In this document: positions 54,980 to 63,322 of the stretch, one piece after another
How the letters are laid out: each line of letters opens with the position of its first letter
Position numbering within the stretch: the first letter of the stretch is position 1
Assembly (NCBI RefSeq): GCF_010500915.1
Contig: NZ_JAAAWP010000008.1
Span: 124,001-188,000, forward strand
DNA: 64,000 bases
Source of the DNA: Alteromonas hispanica
Lineage (GTDB): Bacteria > Pseudomonadota > Gammaproteobacteria > Enterobacterales > Alteromonadaceae
Direction of reading: 5' to 3'
The notes under the pieces: model-generated
The model's input: the letters and a program-made list of their open reading frames with translations, nothing else
The model's database searches: none
What the model was told of the DNA's origin: nothing
Made by a program: the position numbers and the translations under genes

Positions 54980-56283
54980 AGTTTGAAGTCAGCGAATCCA
55001 TCTTCATTGCCCTCTGTTTCGAGTTCAACATCGGAAGGTTTATCTTCATTAATTGCTACTGATGAGATTAGACTATGCCATGAAATTTGCGGGTTTTGGT
55101 CGATTACCGCGAGCATGTCTAAAAATGCTTTAATGGTGTTACGTGGCGTTCTAAAATACGCATCCCCTATAGTTTGGCTGCAATGTTGTAAGAACGCTTT
55201 GAGAGATTCGTCTGGAACCAAGTACTTCGCTTCGTCACCTTCAGCATACACATGACGCAAGTTTTTAAGCAAAATATAAAGTTCTTCAGGGGTTAAGCTA
55301 GCGAGATGTAGCGCTGGTGACGAATAATCAATCACGCCCGCTTGTTTAGCAAAGCTGTTATCTGCCAATCTAGATTGAAGTGCTTCATAGCTATACAAGC
55401 CTTTACGTGGATCTAACAGAAACTCAGGGGTTCCGCCGAGAAGGAAGCCCAAATGCTCAGCGCTTCCTTGCAAGCAATCGTTTAGAATTCGGAGTATTTG
55501 TTCATAGTTAGAAGTTCTTGCTGTAGTGTTGTTTAACTTATACAGATTTACCATCTCGTCTAAGTTAACTAGAAGCCCTTGATAGCCAGCTTGTCTGACA
55601 AATAAACTCATTAATTTCAGCGCATCATAAAAAGATGTATCCGAAATAATTGTTCGAACTCCTAGATCATTTCGGGCATCAGTTTTAGTTGAATACTCTG
55701 CTCGTAACCATTTTATGGCGTTAGCTTTTAATATCTCATCATCTTTCTCATGACCTATCCAATAAGCCTCAATAACTTTAGCAAAATCATAACCGCCAAC
55801 GAGTTCAGAAAGTGACGCTAATTTTTCATGGATAATTGAATTTATACTTTTTCCTGAAGTATCAGCTTCTTTAATCGCTTCTGTGATGAACTTTTCAACT
55901 ACACTGGTTAAAGCATTACCATCAGGTTTGTTGCGAGTCGCCATGTTACGCATTAGCTCAGAGTAAAGGTTTCTAGCTTGACCAGCCGATGCATGAATAC
56001 GTCTATCAGGAGATAAGTCTGCATTGACGGTTACAAGCTTATTCTCTAGAGCAATAGCACGTACAACACTTAAAAAGAATGTTTTACCAGAACCATAGTC
56101 GCCGATAATGAGCCTGAAAGCTGAACCTCCATCTGAGATCCGATTAATGTCTTTGATCAGAGCTTTTAATTCATTTACTCGACCAACTTGGATATGCTGG
56201 ATTCCAATCTTAGGAGTCACACCTGACTTCAGAGATTGGATAATTGCATCCCTTTCTTTAGCTCGTATTCTTTTTGCAACCAT
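54976..56283 (-). CDS. BrxC/BrxD-type (DUF2791) P-loop ATPase
   Basis: In this 435-residue product the N-terminal IQVGRVNELKALIKDI leads to Walker A GDYGSGKT (residues 61-68, K67), followed by a long helical insert and Walker B LLVNLDE (237-243). LGFLLGGTPEFL (sensor-like) and FRTPRNTIKAFLDML close the AAA+-type module. This is the ATPase family found as BrxD and in BrxC of BREX phage-defence loci. No BREX methylase (PglX), PglZ phosphatase or BrxA/B/L is present here. SD AAGGGA overlaps the stop of the upstream gene. The C-terminus is acidic. Its likely partners are the helicase and the TerB protein encoded with it. Confidence 0.88.
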   Translation of the reverse strand: MVAKRIRAKERDAIIQSLKSGVTPKIGIQHIQVGRVNELKALIKDINRISDGGSAFRLIIGDYGSGKTFFLSVVRAIALENKLVTVNADLSPDRRIHASAGQARNLYSELMRNMATRNKPDGNALTSVVEKFITEAIKEADTSGKSINSIIHEKLASLSELVGGYDFAKVIEAYWIGHEKDDEILKANAIKWLRAEYSTKTDARNDLGVRTIISDTSFYDALKLMSLFVRQAGYQGLLVNLDEMVNLYKLNNTTARTSNYEQILRILNDCLQGSAEHLGFLLGGTPEFLLDPRKGLYSYEALQSRLADNSFAKQAGVIDYSSPALHLASLTPEELYILLKNLRHVYAEGDEAKYLVPDESLKAFLQHCSQTIGDAYFRTPRNTIKAFLDMLAVIDQNPQISWHSLISSVAINEDKPSDVELETEGNEDGFADFKL

Positions 56284-56286
56284 TGT

Positions 56287-58542
56287 TTATCCCTTCAATT
56301 CTTCTACGATTTCTAGGTCGACATAGATATCACCATCGTCATCTAGAACTGGCGCATCGACTTTGTCATAAGCCCAGTCATTAATAGTTTCTAATGCGCC
56401 ATCAACCATTATGTTTAGTTTGCTGCACAGTTCATGAACTTCTTTACGTGGCCACGACTCTTTAGCTATCAAAGTTTCAAAAAGTTCTTTGTAAGGGCTA
56501 TCTAAGCCTTCTTCATTGACATCAGCGGTGGGGCTCACTCCCACTTCAGCCTCTTCATCAACGGCAAATATACTCTCCAGCATACTCTTTGCATCGTTGG
56601 TGTCACTTTCATGCATAGCCAGAATACCTTCATCCAACTGAAAGGTACTTTTATCAATTGGAGCGTCTTTAGATGTGGTAGAGATAGGTTGTTTGCTGGA
56701 GGCAAACGCATGAATGTCACTTGTAACGAGTGATTTATCTAAGCCTAACGAGGTATATAACTTTTCAATTTGCTTAATTTCAGAAGCATCGATTTTTCCA
56801 TCAGCAAGAGCGATGGAAAGTATGAATCTTTTCAAGAATTCCACCTGTGGAACGCCAAGTTTTTCAATCCTAGCTTTCAAGCCAGCATTATTTACAGGGG
56901 CATTTAGACGCCAAGTTAAATATGCATTTAACGAGTTTTTTTCAGAAGGTGAGAGTTTGTCATCGTGGTTTATCAACGTTTGTAAGGCGATTTTCTCATG
57001 CTGATCTACAGTACCGTCTATTGTTGCGACCATTGCCCCTAACCTAATTGCTAAACTTACTTGGTTGAACGCCGAGCTTGGCTCAAAAAACTCTCCATGG
57101 CCCGGTGAGAAGAGCACAATGTTGTCATCGATTTTCAATTTTGCATGGTGAAAACGTTGGTCTGGCGCAATACCTATTTCAGCCTTAGCAGCCAAGTTAG
57201 CGACTAGTTCATTTTCTTTTTTGTTAAACGCCTTAGGGAGAGGTGTACCTGTATGAGTCCAGAAACCCTTGACTGTGGTTAGTCCATCATTTGAACTAAT
57301 TATCTGATTTGCCCAAGACTTAAATGTTTCTATAACTGGTGAATTTGCTTCGTTTGCCAGTTCTTTAGGTAATAACATCAACGCTGCAATATCACTCCTT
57401 GAGGTATCAGCTTTTCCTAAGTAACGGCTGTAGCTGCTCAACTCTTCTGTACATTGTTCGGCAATAGGAATGAGCTTCTTAATTGGGCCTTTGAGAATAC
57501 TTGGATCAGGTAAGTCACCTAACTCCAAATCAACCCCATGCACACCATTACTTGCCGCATGGTATGAAAGTCGCAGTTTAGTTTTATTGGGTTTTACGGA
57601 AATTCCTTCGCCAAACTTGTCAGAAAATCTAATTTGGAAAAGCTGGCTAAACTCTTCTTCACATCTACGGGCGGGAGTTTTTAGGGAATACTCGAATGTA
57701 TTTTTTAGCCACTCTAGAGCTAAGGGAGCTGTTACAGGGTTTCCATTGGCTATAGTTGTTGCAAGTTTAACTTTGAATGACAACGCATTATTAGTTTCTG
57801 GTATATCTGACAGTCTATCTTCAAATAAGGCGGCTCTTTGAAGCGCCATTAGTTCGAGGAAATTAGCAGAGTATCCTCTGAACGAACGATTTGCGTTGAA
57901 AACGCTATTGAGTCGCAACACTTCTTCAAATATTGCTATGTACTCTTCATCAGATATTTGATTAGTGGATTTGTTTTCGATGACTCTTCTCTCAAACCCG
58001 TAGAAATAGATGAAGACATAACCAATTGGCGTATTGGGGTTTGAGCGATCAGAGGCGAGCCAATCTAGATAAGCGCCTCTACAGCCTTTAGACAAAGAAG
58101 CGTAGCTTGGCCAGTACCCTAAGGATTCATCAGTGTATATTTCTGAATCTACCGAAGGACTTGAAGCTGGGCGTTTATCATCCACTAGAGATGGCTCTAT
58201 ACCGTAACCATCTAGTGAATTCATTGCTCCACCAAAGTAGAAAAAGCCTTTCGTTAACTGTCTTCCATTAAAAGAAAGTTGTTCATCTTCGCTTATCCAT
58301 CGGCCTTTTTGCTTATTCGTTGTTTTTTCCGGCTCTCGGCCAAAGCTTGTATGAATAGTAAAAGTGGCAAAGTCATCATCATCTAATGTTGATGACTTAG
58401 CAGCTACAGAAAAATTACTATTCTTCGAATGTTTAGATTGAGTTCCGCTTCTACTGTTGTTGGCTGATGTCTTTACTGTGGATTTATTTGAGAAGAGTTT
58501 GTAAAGCACATAAACAACAATGACCCCAATAATAAATTCCAT
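56287..58542 (-). CDS. Membrane-anchored TerB-domain protein (TerB_N / TerB / TerB_C)
   Basis: The 751-residue product begins with one hydrophobic helix (residues 3-17), then a Ser/Lys-rich linker. A TerB_N-type domain (about 75-300) contains RWISEDEQLSFNGRQLTKGFFYFGG and YIYFYGFERRVI. A TerB/DjlA-like helical domain with acidic repeats is at about 515-640 (TIDGTVDQHEKIALQTLI; ALADGKIDASEIKQIEKLY). A TerB_C-like region closes the protein (about 675-751, ending EELKG). TerB-type domains may bind metal and are associated with stress and phage-response loci. It is first in the operon with the DUF2791 ATPase (3 bp) and helicase. SD AAAGGA is eight bases before the ATG. The role is not established. 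Confidence 0.82.
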   Translation of the reverse strand: MEFIIGVIVVYVLYKLFSNKSTVKTSANNSRSGTQSKHSKNSNFSVAAKSSTLDDDDFATFTIHTSFGREPEKTTNKQKGRWISEDEQLSFNGRQLTKGFFYFGGAMNSLDGYGIEPSLVDDKRPASSPSVDSEIYTDESLGYWPSYASLSKGCRGAYLDWLASDRSNPNTPIGYVFIYFYGFERRVIENKSTNQISDEEYIAIFEEVLRLNSVFNANRSFRGYSANFLELMALQRAALFEDRLSDIPETNNALSFKVKLATTIANGNPVTAPLALEWLKNTFEYSLKTPARRCEEEFSQLFQIRFSDKFGEGISVKPNKTKLRLSYHAASNGVHGVDLELGDLPDPSILKGPIKKLIPIAEQCTEELSSYSRYLGKADTSRSDIAALMLLPKELANEANSPVIETFKSWANQIISSNDGLTTVKGFWTHTGTPLPKAFNKKENELVANLAAKAEIGIAPDQRFHHAKLKIDDNIVLFSPGHGEFFEPSSAFNQVSLAIRLGAMVATIDGTVDQHEKIALQTLINHDDKLSPSEKNSLNAYLTWRLNAPVNNAGLKARIEKLGVPQVEFLKRFILSIALADGKIDASEIKQIEKLYTSLGLDKSLVTSDIHAFASSKQPISTTSKDAPIDKSTFQLDEGILAMHESDTNDAKSMLESIFAVDEEAEVGVSPTADVNEEGLDSPYKELFETLIAKESWPRKEVHELCSKLNIMVDGALETINDWAYDKVDAPVLDDDGDIYVDLEIVEELKG

Positions 58543-58575
58543 TTACGCAGTCCTTTATTCGATAAGTAGATATAC

Positions 58576-58604
58576 ACTATGCATTTTTAATTGGGCGTAA
58601 TCAA
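58576..58604 (-). promoter_or_regulatory. Candidate promoter of the TerB/ATPase/helicase operon
   Basis: On the minus strand TTGATT (58599-58604) and CATAGT (58576-58581) are separated by 17 bp, about 34 bp before the TerB-protein ATG. Four of six bases match in each hexamer. Confidence 0.4.
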
Positions 58605-59092
58605 AAATGTTCCATGTTCTATAGTCGAATTAATATCAAATAGTGTTTCTGTTAGCAAAGATATGAGGCGTACCTAATATTATTGATAAATGGTTTAGGG
58701 AGCAGGTCCCAGTCAATAAGGTTGATCGAAAATTAAACAAAATTTACCTAATGCTTCTGCCATGAAAAAAAGTCACATATTTTTTTATTTTAGGTTAAAA
58801 AGCGAACAGGTGGCGTGTGTGGCTTTAAAAACTTTGAGCAAACACTTACTTTTTTATCAATTTTTTCAGGCTAACCTTAACGGTACAACAAAACCCTTGT
58901 TTCCTCTTAGGCAAATCAATCAGTTATAAAACCGCCTGAGACCCCAGCATTAATATAATCCAATTTATAGCGTAAGCAATAACTTCAAATAACAACTAAT
59001 GAATCGACCAGACTTATCTAGACACTTAAATGCTATATAGTTATGTGTACTAATGAGAAAAAATTGTCCATCTCCCTCTAAACTGAGACAGA
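58605..59092. other. AT-rich intergenic stretch without a recognised gene
   Basis: No open frame, tRNA or clear hairpin terminator was found between the TerB gene promoter and the end of the fic gene. The stretch is AT-rich by eye, with homopolymer A/T runs near 58765-58860. It separates the two defence-type modules. Confidence 0.6.
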
Positions 59093-60604
59093 TTAAACTA
59101 GCGATGCCAAGAATTTTGTAAAAGGCACAATATCTTGTTTGACGCTGGCAGCTTCCAACGCTTTCATATATTCATCTCGCCTCGTAACCGGCACAATTGT
59201 CCAAGGATAGCCACCCGATGCCATCATTAGATTCATGATGAATCTTCCCATTCTACCGTTACCATCAAAATAAGGATGGATGTAGACGAAAATGAAATGC
59301 CCCAGTACCACTCTCACGGCTGCATTTTCCTCTTCTGCGAGCAAGTCGAAGAGTGTTGGCATCATATCGCGAACCGCTTCTCTGCTTGGTGGAGTATGCA
59401 TAGATTGACGAATATAGACTGGCCCCGTCCGGTAACCAGCTAAGTCCGACTGTTTTATAATACCGGCAGCCACACTTGGGCCGAATAAAGCGAGATACCA
59501 ATCGCTGTGTGTCTGTTCCAATACATCACCAGCGTTCTTACCTTCTAATACCGCTAATACGGCTTTTTTAACTTCCTGAAATGCATTCCAGTAGCCTTTA
59601 GCGGCCATGGCATCTAAATGCCTTTTACTCTCGTCAGAACCTTCAGCTTGCCAGTTGCCAGAGCGAACTAGTTCAATCAACTCACGAGTCACCCGATAAC
59701 CTTCAATGGACAGTGAGTGATAAGCGTCTGTAACGTACTTGTCTTCCACTTCAGCCATGTAGGTTTCGATGTCAATGGTTTGGTGTGGCTGTTCTGGAAA
59801 GTGGGCGATAATACTTTCACGCATTTGCGCCCACATTAACCGCATGCGATTAACATAGGGCGAGACATCACGACGACCAAAACTCACCTGCACTTTCTCT
59901 ACGAAAGGATCTTCTTCCTGCACATTCAAATCGGCCGCGTGCATACCCTTTAAGATATTGTCAGCAATCAGGTCTCGGCCAATATTTCTAAAAGCCCCCA
60001 CTAATCGGCCGGCAATCACACTGTGATTACCTGCGAGTAAAACGGACAATACGTCGGATGCATCTGTCACCATCGATAAGGCAGTACGCATTTGGATGGG
60101 CGCATTTTGAAACTGATTCGCCGAAGAGTAAACAAGTGCAGCCGCTAAGCTATATACATTGAGTCCACCTAGGTTTTCAATGTGTTCTGCGGTTGGCATG
60201 TTCAACCTTACATCAAAAATAGAGGTATGATGTAGGAAGGCGGTGGGTTTGTTATTGCCTTTGGGGGAGCGCACGAGTAATTGCTGAGGCACGGTTCTAT
60301 CGCCAATATGCAGGCTAATTGATTGCTCAGGTGAGAGGCACCAGGAATTGTCGAATCTCGCCAACAAATAAGCGCTGCAAAAACCCCAGTAAGAGGTATA
60401 CCAAGATGCACTGTCGCCAGGCTTTTCATCTGGCATCGCCGGTATGTACCAACCCCGGATGACTTCGCGAATAAACCCGTGCTTTAATAGCCGCTCTCGA
60501 TGCACTCTGCTGAGTTGCTTTGACTGGATGGCAACAGCCCCTGACTCTTGAAGTAATTGTAATTGCTCAAGCGAATCTGCTAGCTTTTGTGATGAAACAT
60601 TCAT
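59093..60604 (-). CDS. Fic-domain protein with N-terminal AbiEi-like winged helix
   Basis: The 503-residue product joins two modules. Residues about 5-240 resemble an AbiEi-type antitoxin/regulator: an initial winged helix with QSKQLSRVHRERLLKHGFIREVIRGWYIPA, followed by a nucleotidyl-transferase-antitoxin-like body. Residues about 285-500 form a Fic domain with active-site motif HPYFDGNGRMGR (443-454), which transfers AMP or another nucleotide moiety to target proteins. A class II inhibitory motif SLSIEG (297-302) precedes it, so the enzyme should be auto-inhibited. The ATG at 60604 has GGGAG five bases upstream; a GTG at 60616 would add four residues. It is monocistronic, behind a 24-bp-period repeat array. 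Confidence 0.88.
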   Translation of the reverse strand: MNVSSQKLADSLEQLQLLQESGAVAIQSKQLSRVHRERLLKHGFIREVIRGWYIPAMPDEKPGDSASWYTSYWGFCSAYLLARFDNSWCLSPEQSISLHIGDRTVPQQLLVRSPKGNNKPTAFLHHTSIFDVRLNMPTAEHIENLGGLNVYSLAAALVYSSANQFQNAPIQMRTALSMVTDASDVLSVLLAGNHSVIAGRLVGAFRNIGRDLIADNILKGMHAADLNVQEEDPFVEKVQVSFGRRDVSPYVNRMRLMWAQMRESIIAHFPEQPHQTIDIETYMAEVEDKYVTDAYHSLSIEGYRVTRELIELVRSGNWQAEGSDESKRHLDAMAAKGYWNAFQEVKKAVLAVLEGKNAGDVLEQTHSDWYLALFGPSVAAGIIKQSDLAGYRTGPVYIRQSMHTPPSREAVRDMMPTLFDLLAEEENAAVRVVLGHFIFVYIHPYFDGNGRMGRFIMNLMMASGGYPWTIVPVTRRDEYMKALEAASVKQDIVPFTKFLASLV

Positions 60605-60650
60605 ATTCGCTCCCACTATTATTCGTGCTACTGACCAGTTATTAATCCTT

Positions 60651-60739
60651 ATTTATAGGTTTTGTTGTTATATCATTTATAGGTTTTAATGTCTTTTGAT
60701 TTATAGGTTTTAATGATTTTTTGTTTTAAGGCTTTAGTG
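60651..60739 (-). repeat. Four direct repeats with exact 24-bp period upstream of fic
   Basis: On the plus strand the 17-bp unit ATTTATAGGTTTTAATG occurs at 60675-60691 and 60699-60715. Variants are at 60651-60667 (ATTTATAGGTTTTGTTG) and 60723-60739 (GTTTTAAGGCTTTAGTG). Starts are exactly 24 bp apart, with 7-bp variable spacers. On the minus strand (fic direction) each good copy reads CCTATAAAT, containing a -10-like TATAAA. The array ends 47 bp before the fic ATG, suiting an operator array for autoregulation by the winged-helix domain. Confidence 0.85.
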
Positions 60740-60750
60740 CTTATTTAATG

Positions 60751-60766
60751 TCATCGAATTCGATGA
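60751..60766. promoter_or_regulatory. Perfect 16-bp palindrome upstream of the fic repeat array
   Basis: TCATCGAATTCGATGA is fully palindromic and lies 11 bp beyond the fourth repeat. A second 12-bp palindrome GAGTTTAAACTC is at 60810-60821. Both could be operators; no binding protein can be named. The rest of 60767-60954 shows no gene. Confidence 0.45.
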
Positions 60767-60954
60767 TGTTAGATAAGGAGCCGGTTTAAATAGTTTTACA
60801 CTTACGGTCGAGTTTAAACTCTATCTCATTAAAGGGGGTCAGCGATTAAAAGAATAAAAGTTCCAATAACTGGACTTAGCCGTTGCCTGTATCTAGCTCA
60901 AGGTATAGTTGCGACATAAAGCCAGGCATGTTTCGCAACAAATTCTTTAGCTAA

Positions 60955-61557
60955 CTACACCAGCAAACTCACCCCAAGCGCGGCCATAACAAACCCTATT
61001 ATTAATTCGAGTACCTTCCACGCTTTTGTTTTTTTGAAAACAGGAATTAATAATTTCGCGCCATATCCGAGCGAAAAGAAAAAAACAAACGAGCCGAAAA
61101 TTGCGCCCAAACCAAATGCAACTTGCTGTCCTTCATATTGAGTGGATATTGAGCCTAGTAAAATAATTGTGTCTAGGTACACGTGAGGATTAAGCCATGT
61201 AAAAGCAAGGCATGTTAGTGTGGCCGCTAAAAGGCTTCCTACTTCTTTTCCCTGTGCCTGCAAAGCGTGGTCTGTCGTTAAAGCCGATTTAAAACTGAGT
61301 GCACTGTAAAAAAACAAAAATGCTGCGCCTAAATAACGCGCCAGTTGTTCGATAAATGGATACTTCTGCACTACCACCCCAAAACCTGCCACACCAAGTG
61401 TGATCAAAATAGCGTCTGATAAAGCACAAATTAGACAAACAACAAAGACATGCTGTTGCTTTAAGCCTTGTTTGAGTACAAACGCATTTTGCGCACCAAT
61501 GGCAAGTATGAGAGAAATACCAAGTGAAAAACCTGCTAGAAACACCGAGAAGCTCAT
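60955..61557 (-). CDS. LysE/ArgO-family amino-acid exporter
   Basis: The 200-residue integral membrane protein has about six hydrophobic segments and the family opening GFSLGISLILAIGAQNAFVLKQGLKQQHVF, followed by CALSDAILITLGVAGFG. This is the LysE/ArgO type, which exports basic amino acids (arginine or lysine) across the inner membrane. The length matches ArgO. GGAAG precedes the ATG. It is divergent from the lipoprotein gene at 61695 and ends 350 bp from the fic start. No ArgP-like regulator is adjacent. Substrate is inferred from family. Confidence 0.9.
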   Translation of the reverse strand: MSFSVFLAGFSLGISLILAIGAQNAFVLKQGLKQQHVFVVCLICALSDAILITLGVAGFGVVVQKYPFIEQLARYLGAAFLFFYSALSFKSALTTDHALQAQGKEVGSLLAATLTCLAFTWLNPHVYLDTIILLGSISTQYEGQQVAFGLGAIFGSFVFFFSLGYGAKLLIPVFKKTKAWKVLELIIGFVMAALGVSLLV

Positions 61558-61694
61558 TTATTCTTCCATTCTTTACTTTTCTTTTTGTATGAAACACGAA
61601 GCCAGATAAACTGACAACAAGTAATAAAAACACTTATACAAAACCGTTAACAGAGACTAGCATTTTGAACATTTTAAAGGGCTTTATTGGCTTG

Positions 61695-63044
61695 ATGAAT
61701 ACAAATAACACAAAGAACACAAAGTGCACAAAGGTATCGTACACGTATGTCGTTTGTTGCATCGCTTTAGCCTTACTCAGCGCCTGCGCTTCCCCTATAT
61801 CACCTCAAGATGAAGGCGTTGCCAAAGCATTAGCATTTAGCCCAGGTGAGGATACACGCTTTTTAAATGAAGTAATGAATGCGGCTCCGTTTTTACCAGC
61901 CAAACAGGTTAACAAACACGAACAATGTAATATAAAAACTGCCGATGCAGCTTTTAAAACCTCACATGAGGTTAATTACGGCAAGTATGGGTGGGAAAAG
62001 CGCATTGCTCATCAAACAGAATTCTTTGATATTCCACAGCAAGAGGGGCGTATTCTTATTATTGATTTTGCACAAGTAGAGGATGCGTTGGCGTATCGTT
62101 ATTTAAGCAACAATAATAGTCACAATGCTCTTTATGAACCGTGGAGTTCATCGAAGATATTTGCCTTTACTGGCGCAGTCGCAAAATTACGTGAACAGGG
62201 CTTAGGGGCGCAGGCACAAATTGGCAGCACCTATGTTGCTGATATGATCACTTCCATAAATAGTTATGAAGCATTTGGCACGTCGATAGGCGATTCAAAT
62301 GCACTCGCTACCTTGTTTGCCAATATTGCCGGCCGAGATAACCTCAGCGCGCTTTTTTATGATGACTGGCTAAAGCTTTCAACGCCAAACATATTTTTTC
62401 GAGGTGCTTATGGCCCTAGCGCTTATAAACTTAGTTCTTATGAGGCGCAAATGCTTGATGGCACGAGTAGTATACAATTGCAGGCTTATTTGAATGCAGC
62501 AGATGATCCAGGATATTTGAATTACCGCTGCGAAAGCTGCGGATTAACCGGTAATAAGCCAATGACGACACTGGCACAAGCAGAGTTTTTAAAACGATTG
62601 GCCAGTCATGAACGAGATCCGCTTACTCAACATCCCTCGCTCAAGACTGCCGATATTAAGACGTTATTTTATGGTGAAGGGAACTCTGTAAATAACCAAC
62701 GTTTTGCAGGTATGAGCGCTGGTATCTCAGTCATGTTGCAGCACGCAATTGCCAATAGCATTCGAACTGAAACAAGCAAAAACAAAAGCGCAAAAGTTAT
62801 TTTAGATGAAGCCAGTAAGGGAGAATGGCGCGTATTTCAAAAAATAGGGTGGGGCCCAAGTGAAACTCGCGGCACCACAGAGGTAGTAGTGCTCGCACAT
62901 GTTTGCTTGCCGCATTATCAAGGCGGGCGAGAATTCACCGTTAGCGCGCAAGTGGCTGTTCCTAAAGCAGATGAAAGTTTACTTCCTGCTGCCGGTAAAA
63001 AAATGCAAAGATTACTTGAGAAAAGCATGAATAAGCTTTTGTAA
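61695..63044 (+). CDS. Lipoprotein with beta-lactamase/serine-hydrolase-like motifs
   Basis: The 449-residue product has a lipoprotein signal ending LLSAC (Cys at about 31). I do not recognise a named family. The order of motifs resembles the class A beta-lactamase/DD-peptidase fold: PWSSSKIFAFTGAVAKLREQG gives an SxxK (S151-K154), GDSNALATLFANIAGRDNLSAL resembles the SDN region (about 199-220), and a late ETRGTTEVVVLAH strand may stand for the KTG strand. A CESCGL pair of cysteines is also present. The start is uncertain: an in-frame TTG at 61665 would add ten residues, and neither site has a strong SD. Serine hydrolase activity is inference only. Confidence 0.7.
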   Translation: MNTNNTKNTKCTKVSYTYVVCCIALALLSACASPISPQDEGVAKALAFSPGEDTRFLNEVMNAAPFLPAKQVNKHEQCNIKTADAAFKTSHEVNYGKYGWEKRIAHQTEFFDIPQQEGRILIIDFAQVEDALAYRYLSNNNSHNALYEPWSSSKIFAFTGAVAKLREQGLGAQAQIGSTYVADMITSINSYEAFGTSIGDSNALATLFANIAGRDNLSALFYDDWLKLSTPNIFFRGAYGPSAYKLSSYEAQMLDGTSSIQLQAYLNAADDPGYLNYRCESCGLTGNKPMTTLAQAEFLKRLASHERDPLTQHPSLKTADIKTLFYGEGNSVNNQRFAGMSAGISVMLQHAIANSIRTETSKNKSAKVILDEASKGEWRVFQKIGWGPSETRGTTEVVVLAHVCLPHYQGGREFTVSAQVAVPKADESLLPAAGKKMQRLLEKSMNKLL

Positions 63045-63322
63045 AATAAACGAAATACCAAATTTAAATGAGTTATTAGACAGGTCACTTATCTTAAACC
63101 TGGAAAATGTAATTTATCGCGTCTTAGCATTTTTTCAGGAACGAATTGTGATTAAGTGTATGAGACAATTCGAGCGGCCAGTCATGTAGTTGAGACTTGA
63201 TAAGTATCCTTGAAATATCACCGCTAAAAGGGTTACATTTATTTAAACAAATTTTAAATATCTTCTGATATTTCAACCTGTCACACTGAAAAATTAAAAT
63301 TCCATAAAGTAGGGAACGCATT

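Noticed and set aside
52766-58542. Complete BREX locus
   Set aside because: Only a BrxC/BrxD-type ATPase and a helicase resemble BREX parts; no PglX, PglZ, BrxA, BrxB or BrxL is encoded nearby.
60651-60739. CRISPR array or replication origin iterons
   Set aside because: Spacers are only 7 bp, there are no cas or rep genes nearby, and the array sits in a promoter position.
60829-60850. Remnant of a REP/RAYT element (AAAGGGGGTCAGCG)
   Set aside because: Only one short half-like sequence is present, with no paired inverted copy or transposase.
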